Origin: Synechococcus sp. 8F6
GTDB taxonomy: Bacteria > Cyanobacteriota > Cyanobacteriia > PCC-6307 > Cyanobiaceae
Assembly (NCBI RefSeq): GCF_002252665.1
Contig: NZ_NQKZ01000007.1
Location: forward strand, 1-64,000
Length of the DNA stretch: 64,000 nucleotides
Reading direction: 5' to 3'
In this document: positions 54,772 to 63,729 of the stretch, one piece after another
Position numbering within the stretch: position 1 is the first letter of the stretch
Layout: each line of letters starts with the position of its first letter
The notes under the pieces: generated by a model
Told to the model about the DNA's origin: nothing
The model's database searches: none
Seen by the model: only the letters and a program-made list of their open reading frames with translations
Made by a program: the position numbers and the translations under genes

Positions 54772-56637
54772 GTGAATCAGCCTGCAGCCACCGCTCTGAT
54801 CCGCTGGCTGCTCGGCAGGCCTCTGCCGAAAGCTGCCGCTGCCTCCGAGCGCCTGCCCAGCGTGCAGGCCCTGCCGATCCTCGCCTCGGATGCCCTGTCT
54901 TCGGTGGCCTATGCCACGGAGGCTGCCCTGGGGGTGCTGGTGCTGGCCGGCAGCCAGGCGCTGCGGTTGTCGCTGCCGATCACCCTGGCGATCATCGCCC
55001 TGATTGCCATCGTGGTGGCGTCCTATCGCCAGACGATCGAGGCCTACCCCCAGGGCGGTGGCTCCTACGTGGTGGCAAGGGAGAACCTGGGCACCGGCCC
55101 CTCCCTGCTGGCGGCTGCCGCCCTCTTGGTGGACTACACCCTCACGGCGGCGGTGAGCCTGATGGCCGGCACCCAGGCCCTCTCCTCGCTCTGGCCAGGG
55201 CTACTCCCCTATGAGGTGCCCCTGGCGCTGCTGTTGCTGCTGGCGGTGGGCTGGGCCAACCTGCGCGGCCTGCGCGAAGCCGGCCAGGCCTTCAGCATTC
55301 CCACCTACGCCTTTGTGGTGATGGTGGCGTTGCTGGCGGTTTTTGGCCTCCAGAACCTGGTGGTTGCCCATGGCTTCACCCCCGACGCCCCACCGGCCAT
55401 CCGGGCCGTGGAGCCCCTGGGTCTGTTTCTGGTGCTGCGAGCCTTCAGCTCCGGTTGCTCGGCCATGACCGGCATCGAGGCCATCGCCAACGGCGTCTCG
55501 GTGTTTCGCGAGCCAGCTGCGCGCCGCGCCCGCGCCACGATGCTGGTGATGGGCCTGATGCTGGGGGCCATGTTCCTGGCTGTCAGCGGCCTGGCCTATC
55601 TCTACGGGGTGGCCCCCGACCCCGATCGCACCGTGCTGGCCCAGGTGGGCATGCGGGTGTTCGGTGCCGGCAGTGGGCTGTTCTGGGCGCTGCAGATCAC
55701 CACCCTGCTGATTCTCACGCTGGCGGCCAACACCGCCTTCGCGGGCTTTCCGCGCCTGGCGGCGATGCTGGCCCAGGACCGCTTTCTGCCCCGCCAGATG
55801 GGCTGGATCGGCGACCGGCTGGTGTTCCAGAACGGCATCGCCGTGCTGCTGGCGGCCACGGCCCTGATCATCCTGGTGTGCCGGGGCGACACCACCGTGG
55901 CGGTGAACCTTTACGCCCTGGGCGTGTTCATGGCGTTCACCCTCTCCCAGGCCGGCATGGTGGTGCGCTGGTGGCGCCGGCGCGGTGCCGGCTGGTTCGG
56001 TCGGCTGGCCATCAACGCGCTGGGTGCCCTCACCACGTTGGTGGTGCTGCTGGTGATCGTGGTGAGCAAGTTTGACGAGGGCGCCTGGACGGTGGTCATC
56101 GCCATCCCCCTGCTGGTGTGGCTTCTGGCCAGCATTCGCGATCGCTATCGCCGCGTCTACGCCGCCATCGCCTTGCCTGCCGACGCCCAGGGCAGCGTTG
56201 TGTTGCCCCAGCGGCGCGATCCGGTGGGCAACCGCAGCATCGTCTGGATCGCCTCCTTCTCCCGTCCCTCCCTGGATGCTCTGCGCTACGCCGCCACGGT
56301 GTCGGATCAGGTCAGCGCGGTGTGGGTGCGCTCGGAGGGGGACGACATCGAGCTGATCCGCGGCGACTGGCAGCGGCTGGTGGGCGAGTCGCCCGGCATC
56401 AGCCTGCGGATCCTGGACAGCCCCTTTGCTTCTCTGATCGATCCGTTCGTGGCGTTTGTGACTGGAGAGCAGCAAGCCCACCCGGAGGTGAGCCTCACGA
56501 TCGTGATGCCGATGGCGATCCCGCGCTATCGCTTTGATTCCCTGCTGCTCAACCAGCGCGGCATCAACATGCACCGGGCGCTCGATGCCAGCGGCAACCG
56601 GGTGTTCACCCTGGTGCGCTACTACCTGCCGGCATGA
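54772..56637 (+). CDS. APC-family permease (KimA-like)
   Basis: 621 residues from GTG at 54772. About twelve helices occupy residues 30-460; the first contains [41 protein letters not shown] and [19 protein letters not shown] are APC/KimA features. A soluble C-terminal domain of about 150 residues follows. KimA-type members take up potassium and are inhibited by cyclic di-AMP. The sequence suggests that group, but an amino acid substrate cannot be excluded. It lies 13 bp after pdhC, and the queA start is 16 bp beyond its stop. Confidence 0.82.
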   Translation: MNQPAATALIRWLLGRPLPKAAAASERLPSVQALPILASDALSSVAYATEAALGVLVLAGSQALRLSLPITLAIIALIAIVVASYRQTIEAYPQGGGSYVVARENLGTGPSLLAAAALLVDYTLTAAVSLMAGTQALSSLWPGLLPYEVPLALLLLLAVGWANLRGLREAGQAFSIPTYAFVVMVALLAVFGLQNLVVAHGFTPDAPPAIRAVEPLGLFLVLRAFSSGCSAMTGIEAIANGVSVFREPAARRARATMLVMGLMLGAMFLAVSGLAYLYGVAPDPDRTVLAQVGMRVFGAGSGLFWALQITTLLILTLAANTAFAGFPRLAAMLAQDRFLPRQMGWIGDRLVFQNGIAVLLAATALIILVCRGDTTVAVNLYALGVFMAFTLSQAGMVVRWWRRRGAGWFGRLAINALGALTTLVVLLVIVVSKFDEGAWTVVIAIPLLVWLLASIRDRYRRVYAAIALPADAQGSVVLPQRRDPVGNRSIVWIASFSRPSLDALRYAATVSDQVSAVWVRSEGDDIELIRGDWQRLVGESPGISLRILDSPFASLIDPFVAFVTGEQQAHPEVSLTIVMPMAIPRYRFDSLLLNQRGINMHRALDASGNRVFTLVRYYLPA

Positions 56638-56653
56638 GCCAGGGCCTGCTGCC

Positions 56654-57778
56654 ATGAGCGATCCCGCCGATCTGCGGCTCTCCAGCTACGACTTCCAGCT
56701 TCCCGAGGAGCGCATCGCCCAGCGGCCGGTGGAGCCCCGCCATGCCGCCCGGCTGCTGGCGGTGGACCCGCCCGGGGTGGGCCCTGCTCCCCTGGCCCGC
56801 CACCTCACGGTGTGGGAGCTGCAGCAGGAGTTGCAGCAGGGTGATCTGCTGGTGGTGAACGACACCCGGGTGCTGCGGGCCCGCCTGGAAGCACGCCGGC
56901 CCAGCGGCGGTGCTGTGGAGCTGTTGGTGCTGGAGCCCTGGCAGGGTGGCCAGGGCCAATGGCTCTGCCTGGCGAAGCCCGCCAAGAAGCTCCGGCCGGG
57001 CGATTGGATCGAGGTGGTGGCCGATGGCCAGCCGCCCCTGGCGGTGCAGGTGCTCGGCAGCGACCCCACCACCGGCGGTCGCATCGTGCAGTTTCCGCCG
57101 CAATATGCCGATGCGGCGGCCCTGGAACCGCTGCTGATCCATTACGGCGCCATCCCGCTGCCGCCCTACATCCACGAGCACGACGCTGCCGACAACGAGC
57201 GCTACCAGACCCGCTATGCCGCTCGCCCCGGAGCGGTGGCTGCGCCCACGGCGGGCCTCCACCTCAGCGACGCCTTGCTGGCGGCGATCCGGGAGCGGGG
57301 CGTTGAGCTGGCCACCACCACCCTGCACGTAGGCCTGGGCACCTTCCGGCCGGTGGAAACGGAAGATCTGCGCCACTTGGAGCTGCACAGCGAGTGGGTG
57401 GAGGTGAGCCCGGCGCTGGTGGCCGCGGTGGCCGCCTGCCGGGCCCGCGGCGGCCGGGTGATCGCCATCGGCACCACCTCGGTGCGCAGCCTCGAAGCCG
57501 TGGCCCAGCTGCACGGCGGCGAGCTGCGGCCCCACACCGGCCCCGTGAATCTGGTGATCCAGCCCGGCTATCGCTTTGCCGTGGTGCAGGGCCTGCTCAC
57601 CAACTTCCACCTGCCCAAGAGCTCCCTGCTGCTGCTGGTGAGTGCCCTGATCGGTCGCGAGCGCCTGTTGGCGTTGTATGCCGAGGCGATCGAGCGCCAG
57701 TATCGCTTCTTCTCCTATGGCGACGCCATGTGGATCGCGCCGGAGGCGGTGCTCAGTTCAGCCGCTCCATCGCTTTAA
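56654..57778 (+). CDS. queA: S-adenosylmethionine:tRNA ribosyltransferase-isomerase
   Basis: 374 residues. It has [66 protein letters not shown], and [20 protein letters not shown]. QueA makes epoxyqueuosine at the wobble position of GUN tRNAs. A precursor transporter is at 21727. The start is ATG at 56654. It converges on sodB, with a terminator in the 140-bp gap. Confidence 0.96.
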   Translation: MSDPADLRLSSYDFQLPEERIAQRPVEPRHAARLLAVDPPGVGPAPLARHLTVWELQQELQQGDLLVVNDTRVLRARLEARRPSGGAVELLVLEPWQGGQGQWLCLAKPAKKLRPGDWIEVVADGQPPLAVQVLGSDPTTGGRIVQFPPQYADAAALEPLLIHYGAIPLPPYIHEHDAADNERYQTRYAARPGAVAAPTAGLHLSDALLAAIRERGVELATTTLHVGLGTFRPVETEDLRHLELHSEWVEVSPALVAAVAACRARGGRVIAIGTTSVRSLEAVAQLHGGELRPHTGPVNLVIQPGYRFAVVQGLLTNFHLPKSSLLLLVSALIGRERLLALYAEAIERQYRFFSYGDAMWIAPEAVLSSAAPSL

Positions 57779-57852
57779 AGGGCCTGAGCTGCCAAGAACC
57801 TCAAGGCAGGATTACTGCTGGCCTGCTGGCCAGAGAGGGAAAGAGGGGCCAG

Positions 57853-57881
57853 CAAAAAGCCCCCGGTTGGGGCCGGGGGCT
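57853..57881 (-). terminator. rho-independent terminator of sodB
   Basis: On the minus strand AGCCCCCGG and CCGGGGGCT form a 9-bp stem, followed by TTTTTGC. It is 38 bp after the sodB stop codon. Confidence 0.88.
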
Positions 57882-57918
57882 GGGCAGGGCTGGCTTCAAT
57901 CAGCCGAGCATGTGGGGA

Positions 57919-58518
57919 TCAGGCAGCAGCCAGGTTGGCAGCCACGAAGTCCCAGTTCACCAGCTTCTCGAGGAAGGTGGTCATGTAATCGGGGCGGCGG
58001 TTCTGGTAATCGAGGTAGTAGGCGTGCTCCCACACATCCATGGTGAGCAGGGCCTTCTGGCCGTGGGCCAGGGGCAGGTCGGCGTTGGGGGTTTTGATGA
58101 CCTTGAGGGTGCCGCCATCGAGCACCAGCCAGGCCCAGCCGCTGCCGAACTGGGTGGCGCCGGCGGTCTTGAACTGCTCGACGAAGGCTTCAAAACTGCC
58201 GAAGTCAGCGTTGATCTTGTCGGCGAGGGCGCCGCTGGGCTGGCCGCCGCCACCGGGCTTCATGCACTGCCAGTAGAAGCTGTGGTTCCACACCTGGGCA
58301 GCGTTGTTGAACACACCGGCCTTGCTGGCATCGCCGGCCACGGAGGTGATGGTGTCTTCCAGGCTCTTGCCGTCCAGGTCGGTGCCGGCCACCAGGTTGT
58401 TGAGGTTGGTCACGTAGGCGGCGTGGTGCTTGCCGTGGTGAAACTCAAGGGTGGAGCGGGAGATGTTGGGCTCGAGCGCATCGAGGCCGTAGGGCAGCGC
58501 GGGCAGCGTATGGGCCAT
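57919..58518 (-). CDS. sodB: iron superoxide dismutase
   Basis: 199 residues. The metal ligands are H27 (EFHHGKHH), H79 (VWNHSFYW), D161 and H165 ([11 protein letters not shown]). The pattern [11 protein letters not shown] marks the iron type. It removes superoxide from photosynthetic electron leakage. It has its own terminator and a 100-bp upstream gap. Confidence 0.95.
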   Translation of the reverse strand: MAHTLPALPYGLDALEPNISRSTLEFHHGKHHAAYVTNLNNLVAGTDLDGKSLEDTITSVAGDASKAGVFNNAAQVWNHSFYWQCMKPGGGGQPSGALADKINADFGSFEAFVEQFKTAGATQFGSGWAWLVLDGGTLKVIKTPNADLPLAHGQKALLTMDVWEHAYYLDYQNRRPDYMTTFLEKLVNWDFVAANLAAA

Positions 58519-58618
58519 GGATGGGAAACAAAGGAAGGTGGCAGGGTGGATTGGCGCAGCACAGAATCAGCGCAACCCACCAACCAGAGTAGGCATCTTA
58601 ACGATTGCGTTCTGCGGC

Positions 58619-59260
58619 TCAGCCGCCGATGCGCAGCAGTTCGACCTCGAAGGTGAGGGTGGCATTGGGGGGAATGACGCCGCCGGCGCCGCGCTCGCCG
58701 TAGGCCAGATCAGGGGGAATCACCAGCTTGCGCTTGCCGCCCACCTTCATGCCGGCCACGCCCTCATCCCAGCCCTGAATCACCCGGCCACCGCCAAGGG
58801 GGAAGGAGAACGGCCCGCGGCCGTAGCTGCTGTCGAATTCGCTGCCGTTGGCCAAGGTGCCGCGGTAGTTCACCACCACCGTTTCACCGGCCACGGCTTC
58901 GGCGCCATCGCCCACCACCAGATCGGTGATGCGCAGGCCGCTGGGGGTGGTGCGCTCCTTGGGAGCGTTGAGCTCGCCCCCGAGGCCGCTGGCCTGGGCG
59001 ATCTCAGCGCCGCTGGTCTGGTCGTTGTCGCTGGCCATCACAAACAGGGTGGGGTTGGGGTCGTCGGGGTCCAGTTCGAAGCGGCTGGTCACGGCCGGCC
59101 TGGCCGGCGCGTTGGCTGGAGCTGGGCTGGACAGCACGGCCGCTTCGGCAGCGCCACCGGGGTTGGCGGCCTGCACGGTGGTGGGATTCACCAGTTGGCT
59201 CACCAGGGCCAGCAGCAGGCAGGCCACACACACGGCCGAGCTGATCAGGATGTCGCGCAT
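58619..59260 (-). CDS. FKBP-type peptidyl-prolyl isomerase, exported
   Basis: 213 residues. The N-terminus has a hydrophobic signal or anchor (about 6-27) ending in VQAANPG, then a low-complexity stretch. The FKBP domain is about residues 95-213: TTPSGLRITDLVVGDG, VNYRGTLANGSEFDSSY, GRVIQGWDEGVAGMKVGG and LVIPPDLAYGERGAGGVIPP. It is probably a periplasmic or lumenal folding helper. It lies 68 bp downstream of the unknown gene at 59329 on the same strand. Confidence 0.93.
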   Translation of the reverse strand: MRDILISSAVCVACLLLALVSQLVNPTTVQAANPGGAAEAAVLSSPAPANAPARPAVTSRFELDPDDPNPTLFVMASDNDQTSGAEIAQASGLGGELNAPKERTTPSGLRITDLVVGDGAEAVAGETVVVNYRGTLANGSEFDSSYGRGPFSFPLGGGRVIQGWDEGVAGMKVGGKRKLVIPPDLAYGERGAGGVIPPNATLTFEVELLRIGG

Positions 59261-59328
59261 GGGACCCCGCAGGTTGATCCGATTCTGCCGGGCAGTCGGC
59301 TGGCGTGCTCCCTTCAGTCGGGACTGTC

Positions 59329-59685
59329 TCAGTCGGGAATGTCCACTTCGGGGGGGGCTTGGGCTGGTGGTTGCTGGCGCAGGCCCCGCTCCAGACGGTC
59401 AATCCGGCCGCGCAGTTCATCGAGCTCCCGCTGCCGGGCCAGGCCCAAATCCTGCAGCAGCTGGTCTTTGTTGCGCTCCAGCTGGCGCTCGGCCTGCTGC
59501 TCCAGTTCGGGCGTTTCGCCCCGTAGGGCCTTCAGCACGTCGTCCACCAGGGCTGGGGCCTGGCTGGGATCGAGCTTGCCGCTGCGCACCCAGGCCTGGG
59601 TGACCGTGCGCAGTCGCTCCGACACCAGTGAGGTGGTGCCGAGGCCACGCAGCAGCAGTTGTTGGAGCGGGTTGTTCGGATCCAT
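59329..59685 (-). CDS. small coiled-coil protein of unknown function
   Basis: 118 residues: MDPNNPLQQLLLRGLGTTSL, SGKLDPSQAPALVDDVLKAL, then a charged coiled coil with ERQLERNKDQLLQDLG, QRELDELRGRIDRLERGLRQ, and a Pro-rich end. It resembles phasin-like helical proteins, with no known function. It is divergent from lnt by 48 bp and sits upstream of the FKBP gene on the same strand. Confidence 0.68.
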   Translation of the reverse strand: MDPNNPLQQLLLRGLGTTSLVSERLRTVTQAWVRSGKLDPSQAPALVDDVLKALRGETPELEQQAERQLERNKDQLLQDLGLARQRELDELRGRIDRLERGLRQQPPAQAPPEVDIPD

Positions 59686-59733
59686 GGCGGCAATCGTCCT
59701 TCTTCACCTTGGCGCTTCCTACGCTCACTGGCC

Positions 59734-61209
59734 ATGGGCAATGACCGGCTAGGGGGGTGGTGGCTGGCCGGGATGTCCGGGCTGCTGGCGGGGTTGGCGC
59801 TACCCCCCCTGGGGCTGCCGCCGCTGCTCTGGCTGGCCCTGGCGGGGCTGTGGGCCCTGCCGGGCTCGGCGATCGGGGCCCGGGGCGGGGCCCTGTGGGC
59901 AGGGGCGGCCGTGCTGGTGAGTCACCGCTGGTTGCTGGGGCTCCACCCCCTCGACTGGATCGGCGTGCCGGGCCCCTTGAGCTTTCCCCTGGCCGTGCTG
60001 TTGCTGGCGATCTGCGCCCTGGCGGGGGCTGGCTTGGTGGCCCTCTGGGTGGCCCTGGCCCAGCGCTTCGACCCCCGCCGGTTGAGCACTGCCCTGCTGC
60101 TGAGCGCCGGTTGGGGGCTGGCGGAGGTGCTGCTGGCCAAGGGGCCGCTGTTTTGGCTGGGGTTGGGAGCGGCGGCGCTCCCCGGCGACCGACCCCTGGC
60201 AGGCCTGGCCGCCCTCGGCGGCAGCGGCCTGCTGGCCACCTTGCAGCTGCTGATCGGTTGGGGCCTGTGGCGCTGCGCGACGGTGCCCCAGCCCCGGGCC
60301 TGGATCGCTGCCACCGCTGCTGGCGTGCTTCTGAGCCATGGCCTCGGTGCAGCCGTGCTGGCGGCGCTGCCCCTAGGCCTGCCTGCGGGGCAGACCAGCT
60401 CCGGCGTGGAGCGGGTGCTGGTGCTGCAGCCGGCGATCCCCACGCGCCAGAAGTTTCAGTGGGCCCAGCAGCAGCGGTTGCAGCAGCGCTTAACGGCGGC
60501 GCTGGCGGAGGCGCAACAGCGCCGGGTGGATGCAGTGCTGCTGCCCGAGGGGGCCCTGGGGCTCGAGCCTGAGCTGGCGGCGCCGGTGCCGGTCGAACTG
60601 ATCAGTGGTGGTTTCCGCTGGCAGGAGGTGGCCGGGGAGCCGCAGCAGCGCAGCGCCCTGCTGCGCATGGCTCCGGGGGAGCAGCAGGCCAGCAGTTGGC
60701 TCGACAAGCATCGGCTCGTGCCCTTGGGGGAATGGGTTCCCCTGGCGGGGCTGGGGCGATGGAGCGGTTTGTCGGCCGTGGGCGGCATCGAGCCGGGAGC
60801 GGCATCGCGGCTCCTGCCCCGGCCAGCGGGGGCCATTGCCGGGGCCATTTGCTACGAGCTCTCCGATGGTGCCGCCCTGGCCACCGCCAGCCGCGCTGGG
60901 GCGGGCTGGTTGCTGGCCAGTGCCAACCTCGACCCCTATCCCGCGCTGTTGCAGCAACAGTTTCAGGCCCTGGCCCAGCTGCGGGCGATTGAGACGGGCC
61001 GCTGGCTGGTGAGTGCGGCCAACACTGGCCCGAGTTTGTTGGTGAATGCCCGCGGCCGGGTGGTGGCCTCCCTGCCAGCGGGTCGGCCAGCCACGGGCGT
61101 GTTTGCCGTGCCCCGCCTGCAGACCCTCACCCCCTACGACCGCTGGGGCGAGGCTCCCTTGCTGCTGCTCGCCGGAGCCGCGGCGTGGCAGCGGCGGCCG
61201 AGGGCGTGA
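59734..61209 (+). CDS. lnt: apolipoprotein N-acyltransferase
   Basis: 491 residues. The N-terminal six or so transmembrane segments are in about 1-215. The nitrilase domain carries the catalytic triad: Glu in LLPEGAL, Lys in WLDKHRLVPLGEWVP, and Cys in AGAICYELSDG. It N-acylates outer-membrane lipoproteins. ATG at 59734. The 3' end overlaps the convergent crcB gene by 76 bp, an unusually long tail-to-tail overlap. Confidence 0.93.
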   Translation: MGNDRLGGWWLAGMSGLLAGLALPPLGLPPLLWLALAGLWALPGSAIGARGGALWAGAAVLVSHRWLLGLHPLDWIGVPGPLSFPLAVLLLAICALAGAGLVALWVALAQRFDPRRLSTALLLSAGWGLAEVLLAKGPLFWLGLGAAALPGDRPLAGLAALGGSGLLATLQLLIGWGLWRCATVPQPRAWIAATAAGVLLSHGLGAAVLAALPLGLPAGQTSSGVERVLVLQPAIPTRQKFQWAQQQRLQQRLTAALAEAQQRRVDAVLLPEGALGLEPELAAPVPVELISGGFRWQEVAGEPQQRSALLRMAPGEQQASSWLDKHRLVPLGEWVPLAGLGRWSGLSAVGGIEPGAASRLLPRPAGAIAGAICYELSDGAALATASRAGAGWLLASANLDPYPALLQQQFQALAQLRAIETGRWLVSAANTGPSLLVNARGRVVASLPAGRPATGVFAVPRLQTLTPYDRWGEAPLLLLAGAAAWQRRPRA

Positions 61210-61589
61210 CCCAGGGCCACCAGCACCAGGCCGCCCAGCAGGCTCGCCACCAGCACCAACAGGCTGTCCCAGGCTTCGCCAGCCCGCAGGGCCCGGGCCA
61301 GTTGCAGCATCCAGGAGGAGAAGGTGGTGAGGGATCCGCAGAAGCCGATGCCGGCCCACAGCATCAGCCGCTTGCGCCGGACGGACTGGGCCAGCACCAG
61401 GCCCAGCAGCAGGCAGCCCAGCATGTTGGCGATGAAGTCGGCTCCCACCAAGCCGCGCAGGCCGCCGACTTCCGCCGTGCCGATGGCCTCATGGCGCCAG
61501 CGCAGCAGGGCCCCGGGGATCGCTCCGGCGGCCACCAGGGCTAGATCGCGCAGGTCGCCACGGAGGCTGCGGGCGGGGGTGGTGCTCAT
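61134..61589 (-). CDS. crcB: CrcB fluoride channel family, first copy
   Basis: 151 residues with four hydrophobic segments. It has GALLRWRHEAIGT, IANMLGCLLLGLVLA, and GFCGSLTTFSSWMLQ, the CrcB polar track. The C-terminal tail is Ala- and Ser-rich. It starts with a 4-bp overlap with the second crcB gene (61586), and its 3' end overlaps lnt by 76 bp. Paired crcB genes are thought to form a heterodimeric fluoride exporter. Confidence 0.88.
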   Translation of the reverse strand: MSTTPARSLRGDLRDLALVAAGAIPGALLRWRHEAIGTAEVGGLRGLVGADFIANMLGCLLLGLVLAQSVRRKRLMLWAGIGFCGSLTTFSSWMLQLARALRAGEAWDSLLVLVASLLGGLVLVALGHALGRRCHAAAPASSSKGASPQRS

Positions 61590-61975
61590 GTCTCGGCCCC
61601 CAGGGAGAGGCCCGTCAGCATCGCCAGCAGCCCGCCGGCCACCGAGCCCCCGGCCAGCACGGCCGCTTCGCGCCAATGCCTGGCCACCAGCTCCGCCCGC
61701 AATTCGGCCGAGAAGGTGGAAAAGGTGCTGAAGCTGCCCAGAAAGCCGGTGCCGATCAACAGGAGCACCCGGCGGGATGCATCACCACAACTCTGCTCCA
61801 GGCCCACCATCAGGCCGAGGGCGAAACAGGCAATCAGGTTGACCCCGAAGGTGCCCCAGTGCCGCCTGGGCAGCACCGGTTCGAGGTGATCGACGACCCG
61901 GAAGCGCAGCCAGGCGCCCGGGACAGCGCCGATGGCCACCAGCAGGGCGTCAGCTCCTGGAGCTCCTGCGGCCAT
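61586..61975 (-). CDS. crcB: CrcB fluoride channel family, second copy
   Basis: 129 residues with GAVPGAWLRFRV, GTFGVNLIACFALGLMVGL and GFLGSFSTFSTFSAELR. The GFLGSFSTFSTF motif supplies the phenylalanine and threonine residues of the ion path. It is first in the pair, and its stop overlaps the next crcB start. Confidence 0.9.
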   Translation of the reverse strand: MAAGAPGADALLVAIGAVPGAWLRFRVVDHLEPVLPRRHWGTFGVNLIACFALGLMVGLEQSCGDASRRVLLLIGTGFLGSFSTFSTFSAELRAELVARHWREAAVLAGGSVAGGLLAMLTGLSLGAET

Positions 61976-62030
61976 GGTTCAGCACTGGTGCCCCATCAGT
62001 CTGCAGTTCTGGGTGTTGGGGTCGCCTCGC

Positions 62031-62277
62031 TCAAGGCAGGGTTGGTAAGGGTGTCGGATCCTGGCGGCGAAACAGGCCATCGAGGTAGTGGCGGGCCACA
62101 ACGCGGTCCTGGCAGCCGTGCTGGAACAGGAAGCCGGCCAGGGCGGCCTGCATCAGGCGGTACTGGTCCCACTGGGGATGCAGCCGGACAAACTCCCGCA
62201 TCGCGTCGTAGAGGTCTTCCGGAAACTGGTTTTCGACCGAGACGGAGTTGGGGGGGGTGGTCCGGGATCTGGAGCAT
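62031..62277 (-). pseudogene. DUF2811 family protein, apparently frameshifted
   Basis: The conserved C-terminal part (PEDLYDAMREFV, HPQWDQYRLMQAALAGFLFQ and RVVARHYLDGLFRR) is open on the minus strand and matches the DUF2811 gene at 8133. No ATG, GTG or TTG lies in this frame within a sensible distance. The ATG at 62277 is in a different frame, and deleting one base from the eight-base G run at 62250-62257 (C run on the coding strand) would give MLQIPDHPPNSVSVENQFP in frame. I therefore infer a one-base indel, a real mutation or an assembly error. If an upstream start is used instead, the frame runs open to 62474. Confidence 0.6.
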
Positions 62278-62577
62278 GGAGGCGTTGCCCTGAGCGAGCC
62301 CCCATCAGGCCACGCCACTGGCTCCGCCGTCAAAGGGCGTCCCAACAGGCGAGTCCGGCAAGACCCACCGACCCCAGGCCCGGGCCACAGGCACTTTCGG
62401 GCTTTTTTCCAGTTTGGCGCGCGCTCGGAAGTCGCCTGCGCAGAAGCGTCAAGGGGCCGGCCCGTTTTCCCCATCCCCGGACTCAGACGGGTGATGGACG
62501 GGGCCCTTCCGCCTCTCCATCCCTGTGGAAAAGGCCTCTAAAGATTGGGGAGAAGCGACCCGGCCTGGGGAAAAGAT

Positions 62578-62592
62578 CACTGCTCAGCAGTG
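62578..62592. promoter_or_regulatory. 15-bp dyad upstream of the second DUF2811 gene
   Basis: CACTGCT C AGCAGTG is a perfect inverted repeat. GATCAC and GTGATC flank it at 62575 and 62593. The 19-bp palindrome at 7815 shares the core ideas TGATCA and AGCAGTG, but not the exact sequence. Confidence 0.5.
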
Positions 62593-62677
62593 GTGATCAA
62601 TCCCAGGCGGGTCAGCAGGAGCGCTCATCACCGGGGGCCGGGGCCAGATGCACCCACCACCAGCTGCTTCAAGATCT

Positions 62678-62703
62678 GTTACGATTACGTCAAGTTTCGT
62701 AAC
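62678..62703. promoter_or_regulatory. inverted repeat GTTACG/CGTAAC in the hli promoter
   Basis: Two 6-base arms separated by 14 bases, ending 12 bases before the hli start codon. It resembles half of an RpaB/HLR1 site (TTACA-type) but does not match it. Candidate operator for hli. Confidence 0.35.
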
Positions 62704-62715
62704 CAACGAACATCC

Positions 62716-62859
62716 ATGGCTGATTCCGCTTCCCGTTTCGGTTTTGTTGCCTTCGCTGAAACCTGGAATGGTCGCCTGGCCATGCTCGGTTTCGTGATCG
62801 GCCTCGGCACCGAGCTGCTCACCGGCCAGGGCATCCTGGGCCAGGTGGGTCTGGGCTGA
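62716..62859 (+). CDS. hli: high-light-inducible protein (one-helix, HLIP)
   Basis: 47 residues: MADSASRFGFVAFAETWNGR followed by LAMLGFVIGLGTELLTGQGI. The chlorophyll-binding motif ETWNGRLAMLGF is the single-helix LHC-type signature. These proteins protect pigment synthesis and photosystem II under high light, and NblS (27132) is a known regulator of the class. It is terminated by a strong hairpin. Confidence 0.95.
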   Translation: MADSASRFGFVAFAETWNGRLAMLGFVIGLGTELLTGQGILGQVGLG

Positions 62860-62882
62860 GCCCCTCGGGCTTCGACCTAACG

Positions 62883-62916
62883 AAAAGCCCGGCCAGCTCT
62901 GCTGGTCGGGCTTTTT
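62883..62916 (+). terminator. rho-independent terminator of hli, possibly bidirectional
   Basis: AAAAGCCCG...CGGGCTTTTTT, with stem AGCCCGGCCAGC pairing to GCTGGTCGGGCT and a T-run after (A-run before). It could also end the methyltransferase gene transcribed from the other side. Confidence 0.9.
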
Positions 62917-62954
62917 TGTGCTGATTCAGAGCCTGCCGGTCTGATCGGAGTCGC

Positions 62955-63629
62955 TCACTCCGCCTTGGCAGCGATCACGGCAAAGAAGGGATCGCCCTTG
63001 CCGCCGATCCAGCCGAGCACCCCTGGAGCCGGGGTCTCTTCTGCCAGCAGCTGGGGCTTCGACCAGCCCTGGGCCAGCAGCACCTTCGCCACGGTGGCCA
63101 GATGGTCGCGGTCGCCGCCCTCGGTCCAGATCTGGGGGGCTTTCTGGAAGAACATCCGGTTGCTGAAGGCCACGATCACCTCGCCCCGGGGCCGCACCAC
63201 CCGCAGCAGTTCGGCGGCCACCGCTTCCGGTTGCTGCAGGTACTGCCAGCCGGCCACGATCAGCGCAACATCCACGCTGTTATCGGCCAGGGGAAGATCC
63301 TGTTCGGTGTTGAGGTTTTGCACCCAGTGGCGATCGAACCGGGGGTTGGCCGCCAATTCTTCGGCGTTGAGGCCGTGGCCGATCACCTCCTGGTAGGAGA
63401 GCTCTTCGGGCAGATGGCTGACCCAGCTGCTCATCAGGTCCAGCACCACCGCGCAAGGCGGGATCCGCTCGCGATACAGGCTGGTCAGGCGTGCCCGGAA
63501 ACTGGCATCAAGGTGATGCACGAACCGCGGATCGGCGTAGAAGAGGGCGTCGTCGGAGCGATCGAGCTTGTCGCGATCAGCGTCGCTCAGCACGGGAACA
63601 GGCACAGGCACGGGAGCGGATGGGGGCAC
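62955..63629 (-). CDS. class I SAM-dependent methyltransferase
   Basis: 224 residues from GTG at 63629. It has VVLDLMSSWVSHLP (about 61-74, strand 1), GHGLNAEELAAN, and VVRPRGEVIVAFSNR. The motif VLDLMSSW differs from the usual glycine-rich loop (only one Gly-like turn), so activity is uncertain. The first 14 residues are a PVPVPV run. It lies 100 bp from the ocp start, divergent from it. Confidence 0.75.
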   Translation of the reverse strand: MPPSAPVPVPVPVLSDADRDKLDRSDDALFYADPRFVHHLDASFRARLTSLYRERIPPCAVVLDLMSSWVSHLPEELSYQEVIGHGLNAEELAANPRFDRHWVQNLNTEQDLPLADNSVDVALIVAGWQYLQQPEAVAAELLRVVRPRGEVIVAFSNRMFFQKAPQIWTEGGDRDHLATVAKVLLAQGWSKPQLLAEETPAPGVLGWIGGKGDPFFAVIAAKAE

Positions 63630-63729
63630 GGTCTAGGTGGGCCGGGCCGCAAATCAGATGCGCCTTACCAGGCGGGACCCTGTGAGGCTAGAGTTTGCAA
63701 ATCTCTTTAACAATTGGGAGCGACGGCGC

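Larger units (their letters stand above)
62278..62715. promoter_or_regulatory. 438-bp intergenic region between DUF2811 and hli
   Basis: No credible gene was seen. It holds TTTTCCACAGG (62522-62532, minus), TTTTCCCCAGGCC (62562-62574, minus), TTTTCCCCA (62465-62473, plus), a 15-bp dyad CACTGCTCAGCAGTG (62578-62592) and the inverted repeat GTTACG/CGTAAC (62678-62703). The last is close to hli and may be its operator. The TTTTCCCCAGGCC element recurs upstream of the first DUF2811 gene. Confidence 0.5.

Noticed and set aside
28092-56155. HIP1 octamer GCGATCGC as a dense repeat
   Set aside because: I found only a handful (for example near 23700, 28092, 46707 and 56145). This is not clearly above what G+C-rich sequence gives by chance, and not a feature of this window.
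62278-62474. Upstream extension of the DUF2811 gene as a longer N-terminus
   Set aside because: The stretch has a composition unlike a conserved domain and no match to the relative at 8133. The frameshift at the G run explains the join better, though not proven.
62465-62574. Replication origin
   Set aside because: Only one exact DnaA-box-like sequence and two near matches occur, and neither dnaA nor dnaN is present. I kept the cluster as a low-confidence finding only.
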